DNA from: an uncultured Bacteroidales bacterium | GTDB lineage: Bacteria > Bacteroidota > Bacteroidia > Bacteroidales > UBA932 | Assembly (NCBI GenBank): GCA_944323805.1 | Contig: CALUTW010000010.1 | Location: 39,567 to 103,566 of the forward strand | DNA: 64,000 bases | Direction of reading: 5' to 3' | Shown here: positions 8,854-17,264 of the stretch, one piece after another | Layout: the number at the start of each line of letters is the position of its first letter | Position numbering within the stretch: the first letter of the stretch is position 1 | Translations under genes and position numbers: made by a program | The notes under the pieces: generated by a model | The model's database searches: none | What the model was told of the DNA's origin: nothing | The model's input: only the letters and a program-made list of their open reading frames with translations

Positions 8854-10682
8854 CAGCAATGACAAAAAGAATCCTCACATTCATTGCCGGCATGACTGCA
8901 GCCCTGAGCATGGCTGCAGAGGACCTGCCGGCCATAGCCAATATCTATGCAAGACCCCATCAGTCTCTCAACGGCAAGTGGAGCTATATAGTCGACCCCC
9001 TTGAAAACGGGTACTATGACTACCGGCTGAAACCGATGGAAAAGACCGGCTTCTTCGAGAACAGGAAACAGACATCGCCCGACCAGCTTGTCGAGTACAA
9101 TTTCGACACATCCCCGCAGATGGAAATACCCTCCGACTGGAACAGTAAGGACGAACAGCTCTTCATGTACGAAGGCACCGTCTGGTTCAAACGGGATTTC
9201 CGGCTTGACAGGACTCCCGGCAAAAGATACATACTGTATTTCGGGGCGGTAAACTATGAAGCGAAAGTATGGGTAAACGGGAAAAAGGCCGGAGAGCATA
9301 CCGGCGGATATACGCCTTTCAACTTCGACATTACCGACCTTGTCTCGGACGGTGACAATTTCGTTGTGGTAAAGGCTGATGACAAACGGGCAAAGGACAA
9401 TGTTCCTACTGTAAACATGGACTGGTGGAACTATGGCGGCATAACACGTGACGTACTCATCGCAGAGCTCGATGACACATATATTGCCGACTACAGCATC
9501 AGCCTTGACGGCAACAGCACTTCAAGGATTTCGGGCTGGATACAGCTGAACAACGAAATTGCCGGTAAAGACATCATTCTCGAGATACCGGAGCTCGGCA
9601 TATCAGAGAAATGCATTACCGACTCCAGTGGACAAGCCGCCTTCTCTGTCAGGGCAAAGCCGGCCCTGTGGTCTCCGGACAATCCGAAATTATATGATAT
9701 TGTCCTGCGGTATGAGGACAGCGACATCCGCGACATGATAGGATTCAGGACAATCTCCACATCCGGGAAACAGATTCTTCTCAACGGCGAACCCGTGTTT
9801 CTCAAAGGAATCAGCATCCACGAGGAAGCCCCTTTCCGCTCCGGACGGGCCTGGTCCCCTGAGGATGCCGCGACACTGCTGGGATGGGCGAAGGAACTCG
9901 GATGCAACTATGTCAGGCTTGCACATTACCCGCATAACGAACATATGGTACGTACCGCCGAGAAACTCGGCCTTATGGTATGGTCTGAAATCCCTGTATA
10001 CTGGACCATCTCCTGGAATAATCCCGGCACATACGCCAATGCTGAAAACCAGCTGACTGAAATGATACGCAGGGACAGGAACAGATGCTCCGTAATCATA
10101 TGGTCTATCGCAAACGAGACCCCTCATGGCGAAGCCAGGGACAGATTCCTGTCTAGTCTGTCCCTCAAGGCCCGTGAACTCGACCCGTCCAGGCTGATTT
10201 CAATGGCCATGGAGGTTACCCGGGCCGACAACGGGGTAAATACCCTCGACGACAACATGAATGAATATGTAGATATCATCAGTTTCAATCAATATGTCGG
10301 ATGGTACAGGAATACCCTTGAAGAAGCCCGTACCATGAAATGGGTAATCCCGTATGACAAGCCTGTCATTATTTCCGAGTTCGGTGGAGGAGCCCAGGCA
10401 GGTCTCCATGGAGAAGTGAATGCCCGGTTTACAGAAGAATACCAGGAAGAACTGTATATCAGGAATCTTGAGATGCTTGACAAGATTGACGGCCTTGCAG
10501 GACTTTCCCCATGGATCCTGATGGATTTCCGGTCGCCGAGGAGACAATTGCCTTACATACAGGATTTCTACAACAGGAAAGGACTCATTTCTGACTGGGG
10601 ACTGCGCAAAAAGGCATTCTTTATCGTCCAGGAATACTACGGCGAAAAAAGGCCGGAGACGCCAGATGATGCCGGAAAATGA
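8850..10682 (+). CDS. Glycoside hydrolase family 2, beta-glucuronidase/beta-galactosidase-like
   Basis: An exo-acting retaining glycosidase, about 610 residues, with a signal peptide (MTKRILTFIAGMTAALSMAA), so periplasmic. Domain order is typical of GH2: jelly-roll sugar-binding domain (SLNGKWSYIVDP; YEGTVWFKRDF; YEAKVWVNGKKAGEHTGGY), immunoglobulin-like domain, then TIM barrel (YVRLAHYPHNEHMVRTAEKL) with acid/base Glu423 in WSIANETPH and nucleophile Glu510 in VIISEFGGG. The short, compact layout is closest to beta-glucuronidases. Start at 8850 gives an ATGA overlap with the GH5 stop; 8859 is an in-frame alternative that starts directly with the signal peptide. Likely acts on oligosaccharides imported by the SusCD pair. 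Confidence 0.9.
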   Translation: MTAMTKRILTFIAGMTAALSMAAEDLPAIANIYARPHQSLNGKWSYIVDPLENGYYDYRLKPMEKTGFFENRKQTSPDQLVEYNFDTSPQMEIPSDWNSKDEQLFMYEGTVWFKRDFRLDRTPGKRYILYFGAVNYEAKVWVNGKKAGEHTGGYTPFNFDITDLVSDGDNFVVVKADDKRAKDNVPTVNMDWWNYGGITRDVLIAELDDTYIADYSISLDGNSTSRISGWIQLNNEIAGKDIILEIPELGISEKCITDSSGQAAFSVRAKPALWSPDNPKLYDIVLRYEDSDIRDMIGFRTISTSGKQILLNGEPVFLKGISIHEEAPFRSGRAWSPEDAATLLGWAKELGCNYVRLAHYPHNEHMVRTAEKLGLMVWSEIPVYWTISWNNPGTYANAENQLTEMIRRDRNRCSVIIWSIANETPHGEARDRFLSSLSLKARELDPSRLISMAMEVTRADNGVNTLDDNMNEYVDIISFNQYVGWYRNTLEEARTMKWVIPYDKPVIISEFGGGAQAGLHGEVNARFTEEYQEELYIRNLEMLDKIDGLAGLSPWILMDFRSPRRQLPYIQDFYNRKGLISDWGLRKKAFFIVQEYYGEKRPETPDDAGK

Positions 10683-10684
10683 AG

Positions 10685-10721
10685 AAAGGGGCCTGACTGC
10701 GTTAAAAGTCAAGCCCCTTTT
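10685..10721. terminator. Bidirectional intrinsic terminator between GH2 and floA
   Basis: AAAGGGGCCTGACT pairs with AGTCAAGCCCCTTT (one mismatch) across a short loop. There are A and T runs on both flanks, so it can stop transcription from both converging genes. Confidence 0.75.
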
Positions 10722-10737
10722 CCATCAGCGGAAGCTG

Positions 10738-11700
10738 CTATTGCTTCGCTATGTTTTCACGCATGTCGGTATCCGCCTGGATATTCTTGATCCTGTAATA
10801 ATCCATGATACCGAGGTTGCCGCTCCGGAAGGCCTCTGCCATTGCAAGCGGAATCTGCGTCTCCGCCTCTATTACCTTTGCGCGGGCCTCCTGTGCCTTG
10901 GCCTTCATCTCCTGTTCAAGGGCGACGGCCATTGCCCTGCGTTCCTCGGCACGGGCCTGGGCGATATTCTTGTCCGCCTCGGCCTGGTCCATCTGAAGGA
11001 CAGCACCGATATTCTTGCCTATGTCGATGTCGGCAATATCAATTGACAATATCTCGAACGCAGTCCCGGAATCAAGCCCTTTGTTCAGGACAACCTTCGA
11101 TATTGAATCCGGGTTCTCAAGCACCACCTTATGGCTTTCAGCAGAACCGATGCTGGACACGATGCCCTCGCCTACCCTTGCAAGGACAGTCTCCTCCCCT
11201 GCACCGCCGACAAGCTGGCGGATATTGGCGCGGACTGTAACCCTTGCCTTGGTTATGAGCTGTATGCCGTCCTTTGCGACAGCCGTTACCGGAGGTGTAT
11301 TGATGACCTTCGGATTAACCGACATCTGTACGGCTTCGAACACATCCCTGCCCGCAAGGTCTATCGCTGCGGCCATCTTGAAATCAAGCGCGATGTTGGC
11401 CTTGTCTGCCGATATGAGCGCATTGACGACCTTCGGGACATTTCCCTTTGCGAGATAATGTGCCTCGAGTTCGTTTGCATCGAGCTTGAGCCCGGCCTTG
11501 GTACCGGTAACCATCGCCATCACTATTGTTCCAGGAGGCACTTTCCTCCAGCGCATCAGGACGAGCTGCAGAAGAGAGATCCTCACTCCGGAAATCAACG
11601 CCTGGAACCACAGCGTCACAGGGAAGAACCACAGGAAAATAATCAGGCCGACTATAGCTATAGCGACCCATACTGCAATCATTATCATATTTTCAATCAT
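10738..11700 (-). CDS. floA: Flotillin-like protein FloA (SPFH family)
   Basis: A membrane-raft scaffold of 320 residues. The N-terminus has a hydrophobic hairpin ([20 protein letters not shown]) followed by the FloA/YqfA-type SPFH core ([59 protein letters not shown]) and a coiled-coil tail rich in A, E and R ([19 protein letters not shown]), ending in the family's usual [18 protein letters not shown]. The frame opens upstream at 11733, but that would overlap nfeD. The ATG at 11700 leaves 4 bp after the nfeD stop and fits translational coupling. FloA and NfeD are known partners, so this is a standard pair. Confidence 0.93.
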   Translation of the reverse strand: MIENMIMIAVWVAIAIVGLIIFLWFFPVTLWFQALISGVRISLLQLVLMRWRKVPPGTIVMAMVTGTKAGLKLDANELEAHYLAKGNVPKVVNALISADKANIALDFKMAAAIDLAGRDVFEAVQMSVNPKVINTPPVTAVAKDGIQLITKARVTVRANIRQLVGGAGEETVLARVGEGIVSSIGSAESHKVVLENPDSISKVVLNKGLDSGTAFEILSIDIADIDIGKNIGAVLQMDQAEADKNIAQARAEERRAMAVALEQEMKAKAQEARAKVIEAETQIPLAMAEAFRSGNLGIMDYYRIKNIQADTDMRENIAKQ

Positions 11701-11704
11701 TAAA

Positions 11705-12175
11705 TTAATAGTCTGCCTCCACAGGCTTGACATATATCTTATTGTCCTCTATCATGACGACTTCCACCTCCGTCCCGGGAGCGATGATCCCTTCCAGGGA
11801 CTTTACCTCGCACTGGACATCCCCGATGCGGGCCGTACCCATGGGAGCAAGTCTCGTAATGGTTCTGCCCGTGTCCCCGACAGCAATCCTGTCTTCATCG
11901 AAAAACTGGATCTTGGAGTCTATGTTGGTGTTCAGGGCCAGCTTCCTCCATGTCTTTGCCCTCAGCACGTATATTGTCAGTCCGAGAAGAAGTACGACAT
12001 TCACAACCGTTACGATTGTACCTGTCGATGCGCCGTATTCATGAAAGGCATAGAAACATGACCCGCCAAGAGAGACCAGGCCAAGGATGCCGGCGACCCC
12101 GATTCCGGGAATAAGGAGGATTTCCGCAAGAATCAGCACAAGGCCGACTGCTATGAGAATAATTATAAAAGCCAT
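11705..12175 (-). CDS. nfeD: NfeD-family membrane protein (short form)
   Basis: 156 residues. Two or three transmembrane helices at the N-terminus ([55 protein letters not shown]) are followed by the OB-fold NfeD C-domain ([40 protein letters not shown]). The ClpP-like protease domain of long NfeD proteins is absent. The usual role is to bind the adjacent flotillin. The frame is open to 12214, but that would overlap the upstream gene; 12175 leaves 16 bp. Confidence 0.88.
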   Translation of the reverse strand: MAFIIILIAVGLVLILAEILLIPGIGVAGILGLVSLGGSCFYAFHEYGASTGTIVTVVNVVLLLGLTIYVLRAKTWRKLALNTNIDSKIQFFDEDRIAVGDTGRTITRLAPMGTARIGDVQCEVKSLEGIIAPGTEVEVVMIEDNKIYVKPVEADY

Positions 12176-12191
12176 ACAGACAGCAAAAATA

Positions 12192-13859
12192 TCATTTTGA
12201 ACCCGTATTTCCAACTTTATTTTTGGCTTCCAGAGCCTTTGCCTCAGCCATCTTTATTACCTCCCCGTCATTCAGCGGTACGACATAGGCTGTCCTGAAT
12301 CCTGCCTTCTTGACATCATTAAGACGGGAAAGCACATCATTATATGTCCTGAAGACCCCCACCCTGTAGGTGTATTTGCCTGTCGGGGTCACAGATTCGA
12401 AAACAGGAGAAAGCCCGTTAAGCTCGGCTGTCCGGGCCTTTCTGGACAAGGTAAAGATCTGTATCTGGTATACAAGACCGTCAGGTAGGACATTGTTTTC
12501 CGCAAACCTGCCTTCCGGAAGCACCATGAACGAGTAGTCGAATTCCTTTTCAGGCTCCTCGATGTCAATGTCAAGATTCTCCCGGGGACTCATCCTGGCA
12601 AATGCAAATCCGGAAGACGCACCGACTACCTCCCTGTCCGCCTCTGCTATTATCCTGTCCGGGTCAAGGACCACACCGTTGAACAGGAATTCCATCTCTA
12701 TCTTCTGCAGCACCGCCAGCGCACTGTCAAGCGAAGCCTGTATCTGAGGTATCAGAAGCTCATTGGCGGATATACGGCTTGCCAGTTCCGTGTGCTCGTC
12801 TTCATCCTCGCTTATGGCAATCCGGCTCCTGTCCGCATCAATCGAAGACATGCACCGGTACAATGAATCCTTCAAGGCCTTCACTTCATCCACCTGTGCC
12901 ATGTATCTTCTTGTATCTACATTTTCCGGTATCCCGTCGGAAGACGATGTCCCTCCGGCAAGATTGTCTTCCGGATTCATGCTGCATATCTCCTTCAGCC
13001 TCCGGACATCCGTGACAGGCTTTCTTACCGGCATATTATCATAGTCAAGCACATATACATCCACACTGTCCGGAGGGCAGTCCCTGTCAGAGGCAAAGAG
13101 AGTGTATCTCCCGTCCGGTGTCTCGGCATAGAGGAAATCATTGTACGGCGAGGAATAGGGGAAGCCCATGTTCACGGGAGTTCCCCATTCTCCCTTTGAA
13201 TCATCCCAGGAGGACATGTAGATATCATAGCCGCCGACCCCGTACAGCCCGGACGAAGCGAAATAAAGTGTCTTGCCGTCGCCTGAAAGCATCGGACAGA
13301 TTTCATCGGATGACGATACCAGCCCCTCATTCAGGAGAACCGGCAGGCTCCATACCGTGTCCCTGTCCTCGGTATAATAGATATTCATCGCCCCTGTGGC
13401 ATCAGGCGCGGAAAAATATATCTCCCTTGCCCCCTCAGGTACATATGTCGCCCTGCTGAACGGATTCGTGCCGAGAGTGTCAAGCAGATTGGGAACCGGA
13501 ACCCAGCTGTTGTCCTCAAGAGGATAGAACAGGTAGAAATCCCTGACGGAAAACCTGTGTCTTGCGACTATCGACGGCGTACCGACAAATCCGGTCATGG
13601 AAAGGCCGTTCTCGGAAAGCAGTATCCTGGCGTCTATCTCCAGTCTCTCCAGGGAATCCCCTGTTGCCGCAAGGGCCGCCTCGTACATCTCGACGGACTC
13701 TGCAAACCGGTATTCCATTCTCAGCGAATCCCCTTGCTCCATAAGCGCCATGGCTTCTCCTCCGGAAGGGCGCGATATCTCATCTGACGTCTCTTCCGGC
13801 TCCTGCCCGTACATCAGGGCAGGGACTGCCGCCAAAAACACTGACCAGTACAATTTCAT
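12192..13859 (-). CDS. Secreted PD40-propeller protein with C-terminal SPOR domain
   Basis: 555 residues with a signal peptide (MKLYWSVFLAAVPALMYG). The region after it resembles a short TPR (YRFAESVEMYEAALAATGD). The middle carries PD40/WD40-like beta-propeller strands (YVPEGAREIYFSAPDATG; CPMLSGDGKTLYFASSGLYG; DGRYTLFASDRDCP), then a helical stretch. The C-terminus is a SPOR domain (GLVYQIQIFTLSRKARTAEL; YRVGVFRTYNDVLSRLNDVK; FRTAYVVPLNDGE), which in other proteins binds denuded peptidoglycan at the division site. The ATG at 13859 starts the signal peptide; a GTG at 13874 is in frame. It lies 16 bp upstream of nfeD and is probably cotranscribed with floA. The precise role is unknown. Confidence 0.8.
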   Translation of the reverse strand: MKLYWSVFLAAVPALMYGQEPEETSDEISRPSGGEAMALMEQGDSLRMEYRFAESVEMYEAALAATGDSLERLEIDARILLSENGLSMTGFVGTPSIVARHRFSVRDFYLFYPLEDNSWVPVPNLLDTLGTNPFSRATYVPEGAREIYFSAPDATGAMNIYYTEDRDTVWSLPVLLNEGLVSSSDEICPMLSGDGKTLYFASSGLYGVGGYDIYMSSWDDSKGEWGTPVNMGFPYSSPYNDFLYAETPDGRYTLFASDRDCPPDSVDVYVLDYDNMPVRKPVTDVRRLKEICSMNPEDNLAGGTSSSDGIPENVDTRRYMAQVDEVKALKDSLYRCMSSIDADRSRIAISEDEDEHTELASRISANELLIPQIQASLDSALAVLQKIEMEFLFNGVVLDPDRIIAEADREVVGASSGFAFARMSPRENLDIDIEEPEKEFDYSFMVLPEGRFAENNVLPDGLVYQIQIFTLSRKARTAELNGLSPVFESVTPTGKYTYRVGVFRTYNDVLSRLNDVKKAGFRTAYVVPLNDGEVIKMAEAKALEAKNKVGNTGSK

Positions 13860-13888
13860 TTCCTCTTTTCTCACTCATTAACAATCAA

Positions 13889-13896
13889 CAAAAATA
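13889..13896 (-). promoter_or_regulatory. Candidate -7 element for the SPOR-nfeD-floA operon
   Basis: Read on the minus strand this is TATTTTTG, matching TAnnTTTG, 30 bp before the ATG at 13859. No TTG is found at the expected distance. Confidence 0.35.
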
Positions 13897-13926
13897 AGAA
13901 ATACTTTATTTATAAGAAAAAAATCG

Positions 13927-13934
13927 TAAATTTG
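13927..13934 (+). promoter_or_regulatory. Candidate -7 element for secDF (TAAATTTG)
   Basis: TAAATTTG is a full match to TAnnTTTG and lies about 100 bp before the secDF ATG. The -33 position shows CTTTA rather than TTG. Confidence 0.4.
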
Positions 13935-14030
13935 TGCCCTATTTTGCGGCAGGACCGGACACATGCCGTAAACAGCCCGGAAGACGGGAGCCGTTGATGA
14001 AACAAATAATTAATTAACAATACAGAAATT

Positions 14031-17000
14031 ATGCAAAGTAAAGGTGCTATCAGATTTGTGGCGATTGTTCTGGCCATAGTTTGTCTCTGGCAACTTTCGT
14101 TTACCCTTGTTACCCGCATACAGGAGAACAAGGCCGCGAAATATGCCGCGAAAGCTGTGGAGGCAGTAAGGCAGTCGGCCGATTTCAGCAGTATCCCTGA
14201 AGAAGACAGGGCCTACTATCTGGATTCGATAAGCAAGGACCAGAACAGAAGGTATATCGACTCTGTATCTTCCGAGAAGATTTACTTAGGGTATACTTAC
14301 AAAGACGTCAAGGAAAAGGAAATAAACCTCGGTCTTGACCTTAAGGGAGGTATGAACGTGATGCTCCAGGTGCAGCTCGAAGACCTCGTCCGTGCCCTTT
14401 CAGGCAACAATACGTCCCCTGAATTCGCACAGGCTCTGGCTCTGGCAAACGAGCGCAGCGTGACTTCAAGGGCAGACTTCATAACGCTCTTCCAGGAAGC
14501 ATGGAACGAGGTAGGCAACGGACAGAGGCTTGCCCAGATTTTCGGCACGTACGAGATGAGGGACAAGATACGTCCGGAGTCAAGCGACGATGAGGTCATC
14601 GCCGTGATACGTGAAGAAGCCGAGAGCGCCATCTCCAACTCATTCAATGTATTGAGAAACCGTATCGACCGCTTCGGAGTGACCCAGCCGAGCATCCAGA
14701 AGCTCGGTAACAGCGGAAGAATCCTTGTCGAGCTCCCGGGCGTGAAAGAGCCTGAGCGAGTAAGGAAACTCCTCCAGGGTACAGCATCACTCGAGTTCTG
14801 GGCAACATATGACAACAGCGAGATCTTCCCGTTCCTGCAGGAAGCCAACAGCACACTTGCACAGCTTCTCGCTACAGAGAAGACATCAGAGCCAGCTGTT
14901 GCAGAACAGGCCGGGGAAGAGACTTCGTCAACTGACGCTCTTCTCTCCGAGGAGCTTCAGAACCAGGCTGCCGATGCACAGGAATTCGAGCAGTACAAGA
15001 AGGATAACCCTCTCTTCGCCGCACTCCAGCCGGCAATGTTCAACGGAAGACTTGCAAACGGTGCATGCATCGGATATGCAAGCTATGTAGATACAGCACA
15101 GATCAACCACTGGCTCAAGATGCCTCAGATCGAGGCTCTCTTCCCGGCAGAGTTCAAGGCCTGCTGGACAGTGAAGCCTTCATCATACATCCCGGGCGGC
15201 AATACATTCGAGCTTGTCGCAATCAAGGCGACTTCCCGCGACGGACAGGCTCCGCTTGACGGAGGCGTTGTGACGGATGCACGCGTACAGTACGGCAACT
15301 CCGGTGGAAATCCCGAGGTATCCATGACAATGAACGCCGAAGGTGCAAATATCTGGGCCAGGATGACAAAAGACAACATCGGCAGACAGATTGCTATTGT
15401 CCTCGACGGAATGGTATACTCATACCCTACAGTCAATACTGAAATTACCGGAGGAAGCTCGCAGATTACCGGAAACTTCACTCTCGAAGAGGCAGAGGAC
15501 CTTGCAAACGTGCTCAAGTCAGGTAAACTTCCTGCGCCTGCCACAATCATCCAGGAGCAGGTCGTAGGACCTTCACTCGGAGCCGAGTCCATCAATGCCG
15601 GACTCATCTCGTTCCTCATAGCATTCCTTCTTGTGCTTGCATACATGGCATTCTTCTATCACGGGGCAGGCCTCGTGGCCGATGTCGCCCTGCTGTGCAA
15701 CGTACTCCTGCTCCTCGGCTCCCTCGTATCATTCGGAGCTGTGCTGACATTGCCTGGTATCGCAGGTCTTGTCCTCACACTGGGTATGGCAGTGGATGCC
15801 AACGTCATCATCTATGAACGAATCAAGGAAGAGCTCCGCTCAGGCAAGGGTCTCAGCAAGGCCATTGCAGACGGCTACTCCAACGCATATTCAGCAATCA
15901 TAGACGGTCAGCTTACCACGATTATCACAGGTATCGTGCTCTTCGTGTTCGGTTCCGGCCCTGTACAGGGATTCGCAACGACCCTTATCATCGGTATCGT
16001 GACTTCATTGCTGACCTCGATCTTCATTTCAAGGCTCATATTCGAGGACAGGCTTGCAAAGGGCAAGAACATCACATTCGACAACAAGTTTACCCGCAAC
16101 CTGCTCCAGAATACGCATGTCAACTTCCTCAGCAAGAGAAAGTACTCTTATACCATCTCCGGCATAGTGCTCATCGTCTGCATCGTGTCGATGTTCACTA
16201 AAGGCTTCACATACGGCGTGGACTTCACAGGAGGACGTACTTTCGTAGTAAGGTTCGACCAGCCGGTATCCACCGAGGAGGTCAGGGAGGCTACAATTGC
16301 AGCATTCAGCGCCGCTGACGAGGCAGACCAGAGCGAAAACTACGGCTCTGCTGTCGAAGTCAAGCAGTTCGGAGGCGAAAGCCAGATGAAGATCACTACC
16401 CAGTATAAGGTGGACGAGGAGTCTACGGAAGTGGATGCTGAAGTAGAGCAGATACTTTATGATGCATTGAGAGGCTTCTTTGCAGAGGACCTTACCCTCA
16501 GCGAATTCACTTCGACACTGGAGAACCCTAACGGAATCATAAGTTCCGACAAGGTCGGCCCTACGATTGCAAATGACATGAAGAGCGATGCAATCATCGC
16601 GGTCATCATCGCACTGTTTGCAATCTTCGTCTATATCGCATTCAGGTTCAAGAAATGGACATGGGGATTCGGAGGAGTCATGGGACTTGCACATACTGCA
16701 GTCATCGTGGTCGGCTTCTTCTCCCTGTTCTCAGGCATCCTGCCGTTCAGCCTCGATGTCGACCAGACGTTCATTGCAGCCGTCCTCACAATCATCGGTT
16801 ACGCAATCAACGATACCGTGGTCATCTTCGACCGTATCCGTGAATACAAGACCCTGCATCCTAAGATGCCTCTGTATGAAAATGCCAACGGAGCGCTCAA
16901 CAGTACGCTTTCACGTACGATGAACACCTCGCTGACAACCCTTGTAGTAATGGTTGCAATCGCCATCTTCGGAGGCGAGGTCATCAGAGGTCTTGCAGTT

Positions 17001-17123
17001 GCGCTTATCCTCGGTATCGCAGTAGGTACATATGCTTCCCTCTTCATCGCCACACCGCTCATGTATGATGTGACAATGTGGCTTGAAAAGAGAAAGGCCG
17101 CCAAAGGGGAAATCAAGAAATAA
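14031..17123 (+). CDS. secDF: Protein translocase subunit SecDF (fused)
   Basis: An inner-membrane accessory of the Sec translocon that uses the proton gradient to pull exported proteins across. At 1030 residues it is the SecD-SecF fusion usual in Bacteroidota. The SecD half has the first membrane helix (FVAIVLAIVCLWQLSFTLV), the D1 motif near residue 100 (LGLDLKGGMNVMLQV), a large periplasmic P1 domain with an acidic low-complexity insert (about 280-320), and GVVGPSLG-type signature (QVVGPSLGAESINAG) before five helices. The SecF half starts near residue 700 with GVDFTGGRTFVVRF (about 728) and ends in a second five-helix bundle (AINDTVVIFDRIREY). A terminator follows, so it is monocistronic. 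Confidence 0.96.
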   Translation: MQSKGAIRFVAIVLAIVCLWQLSFTLVTRIQENKAAKYAAKAVEAVRQSADFSSIPEEDRAYYLDSISKDQNRRYIDSVSSEKIYLGYTYKDVKEKEINLGLDLKGGMNVMLQVQLEDLVRALSGNNTSPEFAQALALANERSVTSRADFITLFQEAWNEVGNGQRLAQIFGTYEMRDKIRPESSDDEVIAVIREEAESAISNSFNVLRNRIDRFGVTQPSIQKLGNSGRILVELPGVKEPERVRKLLQGTASLEFWATYDNSEIFPFLQEANSTLAQLLATEKTSEPAVAEQAGEETSSTDALLSEELQNQAADAQEFEQYKKDNPLFAALQPAMFNGRLANGACIGYASYVDTAQINHWLKMPQIEALFPAEFKACWTVKPSSYIPGGNTFELVAIKATSRDGQAPLDGGVVTDARVQYGNSGGNPEVSMTMNAEGANIWARMTKDNIGRQIAIVLDGMVYSYPTVNTEITGGSSQITGNFTLEEAEDLANVLKSGKLPAPATIIQEQVVGPSLGAESINAGLISFLIAFLLVLAYMAFFYHGAGLVADVALLCNVLLLLGSLVSFGAVLTLPGIAGLVLTLGMAVDANVIIYERIKEELRSGKGLSKAIADGYSNAYSAIIDGQLTTIITGIVLFVFGSGPVQGFATTLIIGIVTSLLTSIFISRLIFEDRLAKGKNITFDNKFTRNLLQNTHVNFLSKRKYSYTISGIVLIVCIVSMFTKGFTYGVDFTGGRTFVVRFDQPVSTEEVREATIAAFSAADEADQSENYGSAVEVKQFGGESQMKITTQYKVDEESTEVDAEVEQILYDALRGFFAEDLTLSEFTSTLENPNGIISSDKVGPTIANDMKSDAIIAVIIALFAIFVYIAFRFKKWTWGFGGVMGLAHTAVIVVGFFSLFSGILPFSLDVDQTFIAAVLTIIGYAINDTVVIFDRIREYKTLHPKMPLYENANGALNSTLSRTMNTSLTTLVVMVAIAIFGGEVIRGLAVALILGIAVGTYASLFIATPLMYDVTMWLEKRKAAKGEIKK

Positions 17124-17146
17124 GTTTTTGACTTTCATATAATTAG

Positions 17147-17187
17147 AAGGACGGATATCCGGTCAGACGGGTATCCGTCCTTTCTTT
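17147..17187 (+). terminator. Intrinsic terminator of secDF
   Basis: AAGGACGGATA pairs perfectly with TATCCGTCCTT, followed by TTCTTTG. The T-rich tail runs directly into the -33 element of the dnaE promoter. Confidence 0.8.
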
Positions 17188-17188
17188 G

Positions 17189-17219
17189 TTGACAATGGCG
17201 CGGATTTTAGTTACCTTTG
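17189..17219 (+). promoter_or_regulatory. dnaE promoter (TTG-N20-TACCTTTG)
   Basis: TTG at 17189-17191 and TACCTTTG at 17212-17219 are separated by 20 bp, the ideal Bacteroidota spacing. Transcription would begin near 17226, which rules out the upstream in-frame ATG at 17217 and supports the dnaE start at 17265. Confidence 0.7.
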
Positions 17220-17264
17220 CTCTCCTTTCACTTCAAGACACCGGAAACCCTAACATCACAAGCC

